This document shows, piece by piece, positions 34,179-41,579 of a DNA stretch of 64,000 nt (position 1 is its first letter; every line of letters begins with the position of its first letter). A program made the translations under genes and the position numbers. This stretch comes from Halarcobacter ebronensis (GTDB taxonomy: Bacteria > Campylobacterota > Campylobacteria > Campylobacterales > Arcobacteraceae). The stretch spans positions 992,001 through 1,056,000 of the forward strand of contig NZ_CP053836.1 of the NCBI RefSeq assembly GCF_013201825.1. The letters are read 5' to 3'. Under the pieces are notes generated by a model. The model was given only the letters and a program-made list of their open reading frames with translations. It was not told the origin of the DNA and made no database searches.

Positions 34179-36221
34179 ATGTTAACTAATACGACCTATA
34201 AAAAAATGAATATGATAAATGATTATGCAATTGATAAAATAAAATACGATTTTTTAGATTTTGATATTTATGCACAAGCCTTATCTGAATCTCTTTTAAA
34301 TACGCAATCTCCTTTTTCTTTAGGTATTTATGGAGAATGGGGAAAAGGAAAAACTTCACTTTTAAATTTTTTAATTAATGAAATAAATAGTAACAAAAAT
34401 GGGAAAAAACTTGTAACAGTATATTATGATTCTTGGAAATATAGAAAAGAAAATAATTTGTTAATTGATTTGATAAATACAATTGAAAAAGAGTTTCAAC
34501 TTCAACGATTAAAATTTGATGATAGTTTAATTATCAACATATTGGATTTATTAAGTTATATAAAATTGACTGCATTAAATAGCACTTGCGACAATAATAA
34601 TGGAATTTATTTTGAAAATGAAGAACATATATTTCAAGTGTATGAGGTATTGAAAAATTTGGAAAATACTCTATTTGATGAAGATTTTTTAATTATAGTT
34701 TTTATTGATAATTTAGATAAATGTAGTTCAAAAGATGTGATTAATATCTTAGATAGTATTAATCAAATTTTCAGAATAAAAGGTTTCTCTTTTGTTATAG
34801 CTTCTGATATTGATACCTTAGAATATAAATTATCAAAGAAACTTATTAATAGTAAGGAGTATCTAAATAGAGTAATAAATTTGCCTTTTTATTTACCTTC
34901 ATTTAATGGGAAAATAAATGATTTATTAGAGAATATTTATTTAAGAAACAATTCAGATGAATCCTTGGAACAACCAATAAAAAATATATTAAATTCAATA
35001 TCCTCTTTAGAACTATTGTCTCCTAGATTAATAATTAGACTTATAAATAGAATTAAATTATGCTCTAATATTTATATGAAATTAAATCCAAACACTCAAT
35101 TATCAAATGAAAATATACTCTCTTTGTTCTCTATATCTTGCATTTTAGAAGAGTTTTTCAGAGAGCTACATTCAATTCTAATAAAGAATAATTCTTTGTC
35201 TAAATTTATAATAAAATTAGTTCAAAGAGAAGAGTTTTATAAAGATGAAATTCTCTCAAATATTAATGTGATTGATATAGATAAAGAGGTACTAATAAAT
35301 ATATTTGAAGATAATTTCAATTTATTAAAAATGATTTTCAGTACAGAAGAAGGTAAATATTGGTTAGAAAATAGAGCATATAGAATAAGTACTTATGAAT
35401 TTTTGAAATCAAATAATAGTTACGTTGAGAGTGAAAAAATTGACTCTTTGCCTCTTTATAAAACTGATTTTTCTGAAAATGCTATATCTTTTGGTGAAAA
35501 AGAGATCAATCCAAAAGAGTTTATAAAAATACCTAATAAAGAGTATGAAGTCAGTAAATATGTAATAACAAATTGTTGGTTTGAAGAGTTCATATTGTCA
35601 GGTGGTTATGAAAATTCAAATTATTGGACAGATGTGCCTTCCAAAATTTGGTTAATGAATAACAAAATATCTTCATTAGATGAAAAATATGATTTCATGA
35701 TTAACAAAGAATCAATCTATTTTAAAAAGAAATTTAATCAAGAGTTATTAAAAGATAATTTTAATAGCCCTTTACAACCAATAGTTTATATTACCTATTA
35801 TGAAGCAGTTGCATTTTGTAGATATTTAACAGATTTAGACAATGAATATGAATATTCAATTCCAACAAAAGAGCAGTGGGAATATATTGCAAATGCAGGG
35901 GATAGAACAAGGTTTTACCCTTGGGGAAATATCTGGGATAACAATTATTGTAATAATGCAACTAATCAATTAAATAAAACTACACAAATTGGACTTTTCC
36001 CACAAGGAGATTCAACATTTGGAGTAAGTGATATGGTTGGTAATGTTTGGGTATGGACATCAACTTTAGATAACAATGATTATAATTATTTAAAAGGTGG
36101 TTCTTGGAGTTTTAGTGAATCTTCATATTTTAAGATATCAAATTCTCAAATGAATTTTTACAATAACCCAAGTTATCAACACTACGATATAGGTTTTTTA
36201 TGTATTCGAAAGAAAAAATAA
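34179..36221 (+). CDS. KAP P-loop NTPase fused to FGE-sulfatase domain
   Basis: A 680-aa protein. The start is ATG with AAAGGAAAAG directly upstream; the earlier in-frame ATG lies in a -10 box. The KAP NTPase has Walker A GEWGKGKT (52-59), the family VYYDSWKYRKENN block and Walker B IIVFIDNLDKCSSKDV (about 170-185). The C-terminus (about 450-680) is an FGE-sulfatase fold: PIVYITYYEAVAFCRYL, YSIPTKEQWEYIANAG, YPWGN, MVGNVWVWTS and LKGGSWSF. These C-type-lectin-like folds bind ligands in many conflict and signalling proteins. No membrane segment. The architecture suggests an NTPase switch with a ligand-sensing end; function unknown. Confidence 0.82.
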   Translation: MLTNTTYKKMNMINDYAIDKIKYDFLDFDIYAQALSESLLNTQSPFSLGIYGEWGKGKTSLLNFLINEINSNKNGKKLVTVYYDSWKYRKENNLLIDLINTIEKEFQLQRLKFDDSLIINILDLLSYIKLTALNSTCDNNNGIYFENEEHIFQVYEVLKNLENTLFDEDFLIIVFIDNLDKCSSKDVINILDSINQIFRIKGFSFVIASDIDTLEYKLSKKLINSKEYLNRVINLPFYLPSFNGKINDLLENIYLRNNSDESLEQPIKNILNSISSLELLSPRLIIRLINRIKLCSNIYMKLNPNTQLSNENILSLFSISCILEEFFRELHSILIKNNSLSKFIIKLVQREEFYKDEILSNINVIDIDKEVLINIFEDNFNLLKMIFSTEEGKYWLENRAYRISTYEFLKSNNSYVESEKIDSLPLYKTDFSENAISFGEKEINPKEFIKIPNKEYEVSKYVITNCWFEEFILSGGYENSNYWTDVPSKIWLMNNKISSLDEKYDFMINKESIYFKKKFNQELLKDNFNSPLQPIVYITYYEAVAFCRYLTDLDNEYEYSIPTKEQWEYIANAGDRTRFYPWGNIWDNNYCNNATNQLNKTTQIGLFPQGDSTFGVSDMVGNVWVWTSTLDNNDYNYLKGGSWSFSESSYFKISNSQMNFYNNPSYQHYDIGFLCIRKKK

Positions 36222-36224
36222 AAT

Positions 36225-37163
36225 TTATTTAGGTATTCTAAGAGTAAAACATGCGCCATCTTGAATATTTTTAACATCAAGTAGTGCATTGTTTTTTTGT
36301 GCAATTTGAGTACTTAAATATAAACCAATGCCTGTTCCATTCTCTCTTTTAGTGGTGACATTTGCTTTAAAGATATCATTAATGATTTTATCAGGTATTC
36401 CTCCTGCATTGTCACTAACTTCAACTACATTATAATGTTCTTCTTTATATATTTTTATTGTAATGATTCTTTTGGGAATATTATTTGAACAAAAGGCATC
36501 TTTAGAGTTATTTATTAGATTTAAAATAATATGTTTAAACTCATTTTCAATTCCAAGAAGTTTGAAACTATCTACAATTTCAAAATTCACTTCTATTTTA
36601 TGTTTGATAAATTCATCTTTAACAAAAAGTAGAACTTTTTTTATCATCTTATCAATAGCAAATTCACTGCTTGGTTTATTTGGTCTAAAAAAGGTTCTAA
36701 ACTCAATTAAAGTGTTATTCATCTCTTCAATAATTTCTCTATTTGAAGTTTCAAAATTTTTGATATAGTCACTATCAACTTTGCCATTTTCATAGGCAAA
36801 GCTTAAACTATTTAATTTTAATGATAATATGTTTAAAGGTTGAATCCATTGGTGAGCAATTGCATCTATCATCTCACCCATAGCTGCAAATTTTGATTGT
36901 TCTAGGATAATTTTTTCTTTCTCTTCTCTTTTTCTAATCTCTTCTTTTACTTTTATTTCTAAATTATTTTTATATTCATCCAACTCTTCATTTGCTTCAA
37001 TTAGACGTAATTGCATCTTATCACTTTGTTTGATAATTTTATCAAGTCGTTCACTTTTTCTTTTATAATCATCCAAAAGTTCTAATAATCCATCTTTAAA
37101 TTGGTTATAGTCTTTTTTTAAGAATTTGCCTATATATTCTGAGTTTTCATTATTTTTTTTCAT
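36225..37163 (-). CDS. soluble histidine kinase
   Basis: A 312-aa kinase without membrane segments. Coiled coil (about 20-85), the phospho-acceptor helix FAAMGEMIDAIAHQWIQPLN, and a HATPase domain with NLINNSKDAF, VSDNAGGIP and NGTGIGLYLS. The H-box HQW type is common in Campylobacterota. No response regulator is encoded next to it. Convergent with the KAP gene with three bases between the stops. Input must come through the N-terminal coiled coil or a partner protein. Confidence 0.85.
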   Translation of the reverse strand: MKKNNENSEYIGKFLKKDYNQFKDGLLELLDDYKRKSERLDKIIKQSDKMQLRLIEANEELDEYKNNLEIKVKEEIRKREEKEKIILEQSKFAAMGEMIDAIAHQWIQPLNILSLKLNSLSFAYENGKVDSDYIKNFETSNREIIEEMNNTLIEFRTFFRPNKPSSEFAIDKMIKKVLLFVKDEFIKHKIEVNFEIVDSFKLLGIENEFKHIILNLINNSKDAFCSNNIPKRIITIKIYKEEHYNVVEVSDNAGGIPDKIINDIFKANVTTKRENGTGIGLYLSTQIAQKNNALLDVKNIQDGACFTLRIPK

Positions 37164-37367
37164 TACTATATCCTATTGCTTAAAAGTGATTATAACATTA
37201 ATTTTTTTATAACTTATTAGAAAATGTATTATTATTTTTAGTTTTCTATTATTTATAATAAAAATTTTTATAACATAAAAGAATAATCAAAGTTTAATTT
37301 AGTAATTATATTATGTATATTTAAGTTATATTTTGTTTTTTATAAGCTCATATTTTAAAGGCTGAAA
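37164..37367. other. 204-bp intergenic region
   Basis: Strongly AT-rich, between the divergent kinase and siaB genes. It should hold both promoters. No hairpin, small gene or RNA was recognised. Confidence 0.5.
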
Positions 37368-37922
37368 ATGAATATTAAAATGATTCAAGATATTGTAGAA
37401 GAAGATGGAATTTTATTTCTAACTTATGGTGGATTTATTTCACAATCCTTAATCTCTTCAATGATGGAAGCTTTGGAAAAAGAGGCCGAACAAAATAATC
37501 TTAACTTAGGCATCTCTAGTAATATTTTTACAATCTTTATTGAACTTACTCAAAATATGATGAACTACTCAAAAAGTAAAAACCTTGAATATGATGAAAA
37601 TAGTCCAGAGGGATTAATTCTGGTTACAAAAGATATAGATGATTGCTATTATATTCATAGTCAAAATATAATAACTGAAGATGATAAAAATAGAATTGAA
37701 CCTAAATTGGAAAAAATTGTAGATATGTCAAAAGAAGAGATAAAAAAAGAGTACAGGCTTCTAAGAAAAAGTGGAAAAGATTCCCATGGGAAGGGTGCTG
37801 GAATAGGTTTTTATGAAATTGCAAAGAGAAGTGATGGAATAAAATTTGAATTTAATAAAATTACTGATGAAAAATACTATTTTCATTTTATATCAAAAAT
37901 TAAAACAAATAAGGAGAAATAA
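37368..37922 (+). CDS. siaB: SiaB-family kinase (DUF6272)
   Basis: A 184-aa protein with EDGILFLTYGGFISQSLIS at the start and FTIFIELTQNMMNYSKSK in the middle, plus KDSHGKGAGIGFYEIAKRSD, which gives a HATPase-like fold with N-box and G-box. SiaB proteins phosphorylate the small protein SiaC on Ser/Thr. siaC follows by two bases, so the pair is an operon. In Pseudomonas aeruginosa SiaABCD ties c-di-GMP synthesis to biofilm and aggregation. Identification is from motifs and the siaC neighbour. Confidence 0.85.
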   Translation: MNIKMIQDIVEEDGILFLTYGGFISQSLISSMMEALEKEAEQNNLNLGISSNIFTIFIELTQNMMNYSKSKNLEYDENSPEGLILVTKDIDDCYYIHSQNIITEDDKNRIEPKLEKIVDMSKEEIKKEYRLLRKSGKDSHGKGAGIGFYEIAKRSDGIKFEFNKITDEKYYFHFISKIKTNKEK

Positions 37923-37924
37923 TT

Positions 37925-38305
37925 ATGCATGATTTAATAATAGATGAAACAAAATATACCCCATATATTAAACTTGATGCTACAAATGGAATTATAGAAA
38001 TAAAAGGAAAATCGTATCCAGAAAATACATTTGAGTTTTATAAACCAATGATGAATTGGGTTGAAGATTTTTTTAATTCAGATAGAAAAGAGAAAACATT
38101 AGTAAATTTGGAAATCATATATTTTAATTCTAGTAGTTCAAAGCTCTTTTTTGATTTTTTTGATTTACTTGAAGAGGCTCATAATAAAGGGAAAGAAATA
38201 GAAATAAACTGGATATATCATAGTGATAACGAAAGCGCCCTTGAAGCTGGTGAAGATTTTAAAGAGGATTTCCTGGAACTAAATTTTAACTTAGTAGAAA
38301 AATAG
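37925..38305 (+). CDS. siaC: SiaC-family regulatory phosphoprotein (DUF1987)
   Basis: A 126-aa protein with the DUF1987 pattern: TPYIKLDATNGIIEIKGKSYPEN, FYKPMMNWVEDFF, and EIIYFNSSSSKLFFDFFDLL. The serines 69-72 lie at the site that SiaB phosphorylates in this family. In Pseudomonas dephosphorylated SiaC binds and activates the diguanylate cyclase SiaD. Here the next gene is an HD-GYP phosphodiesterase, so SiaC may act on an enzyme that removes c-di-GMP. The spacing to siaB is two bases and to the HD-GYP gene 17. Confidence 0.88.
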   Translation: MHDLIIDETKYTPYIKLDATNGIIEIKGKSYPENTFEFYKPMMNWVEDFFNSDRKEKTLVNLEIIYFNSSSSKLFFDFFDLLEEAHNKGKEIEINWIYHSDNESALEAGEDFKEDFLELNFNLVEK

Positions 38306-38322
38306 ATTTAAAGAGTAATACC

Positions 38323-39120
38323 ATGCCAAATGAAGAGAAAAACAAACTTATTTTTGAGTTAGAACTTCTTCAAGAAAGTTTTAAAGAGACTACAAGTAAA
38401 CTAATTAAAGATATAAAACGTCACGATAAGATTATGATACAAAGTGATAAAAGACAAAGGCAAGAGTATGATGAGCTTCAAAAGAAGCTTGAAGAGGTAG
38501 AAGCTTTAAGTAAAGAGATAGAAGAGACCCAAAGAGAAGTTGTTTTTACAATGGGTGCAATAGGAGAGAGTAGAAGTAAAGAGACAGGGAATCATGTAAA
38601 AAGAGTAGCTGAATATTCAAAAGTTTTTGCTTTATATTATGGATTAGCTAAAGAAGAGGCAGAAATGCTAAAACAAGCTAGTCCAATGCACGATATAGGA
38701 AAAGTAGCAATTCCTGATTCCATACTAAATAAACCAGGTAGATTTGATGAAGAGGAGAGAAAAATTATGAACACTCACTCTCAATTGGGATATGATATGT
38801 TGAAATACTCAACAAGACCCCTTTTAAAATGTGCTACAACAGTTGCTTACGAACATCATGAAAAGTGGGATGGCACAGGTTATCCAAGAGGATTAAAGGG
38901 TGAAGATATTCATATCTATGGAAGAATAACTGCAATGGCAGACGTTTTTGATGCATTAGGAAGTGATAGATGTTATAAAAAAGCCTGGGATGATGAAAAA
39001 ATCTTTAATCTCTTTAAAGAAGAAAGAGGCAGACACTTTGACCCAAAACTTGTAGATATCTTTTTTGAACATTTGGATGAATTTTTAGAGATTAGAGAGA
39101 AACTAAAAGATGAGTTTTAG
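38323..39120 (+). CDS. HD-GYP phosphodiesterase with N-terminal coiled coil
   Basis: A 265-aa protein: coiled coil (about 1-75), then an HD-GYP domain with HVKRVAEYS, the HD pair in MHDIGKVAIPDSIL (about 123), HEKWDGTGYPRGLKG, DVFDALGSDR and HFDPKLVDIF. All metal and GYP residues are present, so it should hydrolyse c-di-GMP. There is no receiver or membrane segment; the coiled coil is the only candidate regulatory part, possibly a SiaC docking site. Convergent with a peroxidase gene with one base between the stops. Confidence 0.88.
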   Translation: MPNEEKNKLIFELELLQESFKETTSKLIKDIKRHDKIMIQSDKRQRQEYDELQKKLEEVEALSKEIEETQREVVFTMGAIGESRSKETGNHVKRVAEYSKVFALYYGLAKEEAEMLKQASPMHDIGKVAIPDSILNKPGRFDEEERKIMNTHSQLGYDMLKYSTRPLLKCATTVAYEHHEKWDGTGYPRGLKGEDIHIYGRITAMADVFDALGSDRCYKKAWDDEKIFNLFKEERGRHFDPKLVDIFFEHLDEFLEIREKLKDEF

Positions 39121-39121
39121 T

Positions 39122-39670
39122 CTACTCTTTTAGTAACTCTTCAATTTTATCTTCAAGTTCTATAGGTTTTGTAGTTGAAGCATATCTATCAATTACTTTA
39201 CCTTTTTTATCAATTAAAAATTTAGTAAAATTCCATTTTATAGCTTCTGTTCCAACAACTCCTAAAGCAGCTTTTTTTAAATATTTATAAAGTGGTGCAG
39301 CATTTTCACCATTTACATCAATTTTTTCAAACATATCAAAATTGACTCCATAGGTTAATTGGCAAAACTCTTTTATCTCTTTATTTGTGCCTGGTTCTTG
39401 GTTTGCAAATTGATTTGAAGGGAATCCTAAAATCATAAAATCTCTATTTTTATACTTTTCATAAAGATTTTCAAGACCTTCATATTGCCCTGTAAAACCA
39501 CACTTACTTGCTACATTGACTATTAAAAGAACTTTACCTTTGTATTTTGATAAAGAGATCTCTTCTCCATCAATATTTTTAACATTAAAACTATAAATAT
39601 CCATAGAATTCTCCTTAGAATAAAGTGATGTAAAGAGGAAAAGAGTGATTAAAAAAAGAGCTCTTAACAT
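39122..39670 (-). CDS. glutathione peroxidase family protein, exported
   Basis: A 182-aa thioredoxin-fold peroxidase. It starts with a hydrophobic signal sequence (ALFLITLFLFTSLYS), then the family blocks VNVASKCGFTGQYEGL with the peroxidatic Cys57, LGFPSNQFANQEPG and IKWNFTKFLID. Cys replaces selenocysteine, as usual in bacteria; such enzymes often use thioredoxin rather than glutathione. The signal sequence places it in the periplasm, where it would remove peroxides. Confidence 0.88.
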   Translation of the reverse strand: MLRALFLITLFLFTSLYSKENSMDIYSFNVKNIDGEEISLSKYKGKVLLIVNVASKCGFTGQYEGLENLYEKYKNRDFMILGFPSNQFANQEPGTNKEIKEFCQLTYGVNFDMFEKIDVNGENAAPLYKYLKKAALGVVGTEAIKWNFTKFLIDKKGKVIDRYASTTKPIELEDKIEELLKE

Positions 39671-39733
39671 AAATATCCTTTCTTAAAATTTTACATAAAA
39701 AAGGTATTTTTTAATAGCTCTTTTTTACGTTTT

Positions 39734-40624
39734 TTATTGATAGTTTATATAAAAGGGTTGTCTTTGGATTTTTTTACCCTTAGTTGATTCCCACCCCAGT
39801 ATCTGTTTTGGAGTCATAATTTTTGTGTCGTTATTATAAAAAATTTTAAATCCACTATCTGCAATTGTAGTTTGCTCTTCACTATATATTGAATTATATA
39901 TTTTTATTTTAACTGCTGGTGCTCCATGTCCATCAATATTATAGACAAGTTTTATATTATCAAATTTTTTTACTTTGTCTTTTTCTCTTAACATTTTATC
40001 ATGAAACATATGAACTATTAAGAGTTTGTTTTCTAAATGATTTTCATTTATATAGTTACTAATTAACTCTTGTGCATCATTTAAATCTTGTGCATAAATA
40101 TGACCTATAAATTTACCTGGAGGATACTTTTTATGTTTTGGTATTTTAAACTCAGGGTCAATAGCTAAATGTACATGATCGTATTTTAAATATTTTAATA
40201 CAGGAGTTATTGCTTCAACAGGAGTATTTGAACCCATTTGTAAATCTATGATTACTTCAAAACCCTCTTCTTGTGCTCTTTTTATATATGGCATTAGGCT
40301 TTTTTCTGAAAGTCTTAACATATAGGTATCTCTAGAACCAGCATCAGATGTTGCAAGTCCATAAATTATATGAAAGGCCATTTTTACTTCTACTTTATTA
40401 TCTAACTCTTTTTCAAAGTATTTAGCTTTCTCTTTCATTTTTTGAACCAATTCATCAATATTACTTTGTCCTAATATGCCAAGGGATTTAGTATTTGGAC
40501 GTCCATAATAACCAACTATAATTTGGTCTTTTTTCACCTCTTCTTGTTTTTTATCAATGTTAGCACTAATATTCTCTAAAAAAATAATTGAGATTAGTAA
40601 AACAAATCTAAAAATATTACTCAC
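39734..40624 (-). CDS. exported protein of unknown function, possible TIM-barrel
   Basis: A 296-aa protein with a signal peptide (FRFVLLISIIFLENISA). It has a repeating strand-helix pattern and motifs such as IIVGYYGRPNTKSLGIL, GFEVIIDLQMGSNTPVEAI, VHLAIDPEFKIP and LVYNIDGHGAP, where acidic residues at strand ends recall glycoside-hydrolase-like barrels. No known family was assigned and no function is claimed. It lies 17 bp downstream of the J-domain gene on the same strand. Confidence 0.7.
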   Translation of the reverse strand: MSNIFRFVLLISIIFLENISANIDKKQEEVKKDQIIVGYYGRPNTKSLGILGQSNIDELVQKMKEKAKYFEKELDNKVEVKMAFHIIYGLATSDAGSRDTYMLRLSEKSLMPYIKRAQEEGFEVIIDLQMGSNTPVEAITPVLKYLKYDHVHLAIDPEFKIPKHKKYPPGKFIGHIYAQDLNDAQELISNYINENHLENKLLIVHMFHDKMLREKDKVKKFDNIKLVYNIDGHGAPAVKIKIYNSIYSEEQTTIADSGFKIFYNNDTKIMTPKQILGWESTKGKKIQRQPFYINYQ

Positions 40625-40641
40625 TTCTTCTTATCCTATTT

Positions 40642-41127
40642 TTAATTTCCAAATGCTTTTAATAGCACTTCTTTGTAGTGATTTAATTGTTGCATTAAAG
40701 CGTCATCTTGACCATTTATATCTGGATGATATTTTTTTGCCAACTCTTTATATCTCTTTTTTATCTCTTCTTTTGTTGGTGTTGTCGTAAATCCAAAAAA
40801 CTCTTTTGCTTGTTCAACCTCGCTAAATGGAGCATTTGTATTAAAACTACCTCTTCTAAATTGTTCTTGAAACTGCTCAAAATTGAAATCATATCCACCA
40901 TTTTGTGAACTTGACCTAAAATCTTGTCCATTAAAAGTAAATCTAAAACTATTGCTATGCTCTCTTAGCTTTTTTTTAAATTGATAGATTACAATATATG
41001 CAATTACAACAAGTGCAAAAAGTATTAATAAAAAAGTACCAAAGTTAGTAAATATAAGATACAAAATACCAAAAAATATTCCCCATCTTATTAAACTTCC
41101 TATGATATATGATAACTCTCTTCCCAT
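40642..41127 (-). CDS. membrane-anchored J-domain protein
   Basis: A 161-aa protein with two N-terminal membrane segments (about 8-28 and 30-49), a linker, and a C-terminal J domain (about 105-161) with KKYHPDI, so the HPD motif needed for DnaK stimulation is there. The J domain at the C-terminus of a membrane protein recalls TIM14/DjlC-like co-chaperones. It should recruit DnaK to the inner membrane. Substrate unknown. Confidence 0.85.
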   Translation of the reverse strand: MGRELSYIIGSLIRWGIFFGILYLIFTNFGTFLLILFALVVIAYIVIYQFKKKLREHSNSFRFTFNGQDFRSSSQNGGYDFNFEQFQEQFRRGSFNTNAPFSEVEQAKEFFGFTTTPTKEEIKKRYKELAKKYHPDINGQDDALMQQLNHYKEVLLKAFGN

Positions 41128-41210
41128 AAACCTTAAATCCTATTTATAATTTTGACATTATAGTATTTTATTCTAATAAGGAGTTTATTTAAAAAAGATA
41201 ATTTAAAATA

Positions 41211-41567
41211 TCATTTTTTAAATTCTAAGAGGGCTAAATCCAATGATTCTTTAGTGATTGGTTTTTTTAAAATCTTTTTAACACCAATCTCATGCATATT
41301 ATGAAGTTCTCTTTTATTAACAACTGAAGTAATAACTATAATTTTAACATTTGGGAATAGAGCCAATATTTTTTTTGAAGCTTCATCCCCTTTCATATTT
41401 GGCATTTCAAAATCCATAGTTATAAACGTTGGAGACAATTCTTTTGTTTTTCTTAGAGCTTCAAGACCATCTTTTGCTTCACCAACAACTTCATAACCTA
41501 ATTGAATCAGTATCTTAGATATTTTTTCTCTTGATACCTTTGAATCATCTACAATCAAAAATTTCAT
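41211..41567 (-). CDS. CheY-like single-domain response regulator
   Basis: A 118-aa receiver domain: acidic site VDDSKVSREK, phospho-acceptor in FITMDFEMPNMKGDE, conserved Thr in IVITSVV and Lys in ILKKPITKESL. There is no output domain. It is 12 bp after the large SpoIIE phosphatase gene on the same strand, so the two are probably co-transcribed and in one pathway. Confidence 0.9.
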   Translation of the reverse strand: MKFLIVDDSKVSREKISKILIQLGYEVVGEAKDGLEALRKTKELSPTFITMDFEMPNMKGDEASKKILALFPNVKIIVITSVVNKRELHNMHEIGVKKILKKPITKESLDLALLEFKK

Positions 41568-41579
41568 TTTTTTCCTTTT

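Noticed and set aside
39652-39726. Inverted repeat of 11 bases (AAAAAAGAGCT and AGCTCTTTTTT)
   Set aside because: The arms are more than 50 bases apart, one lies inside the peroxidase signal-peptide codons, and such A/T runs are common by chance here.
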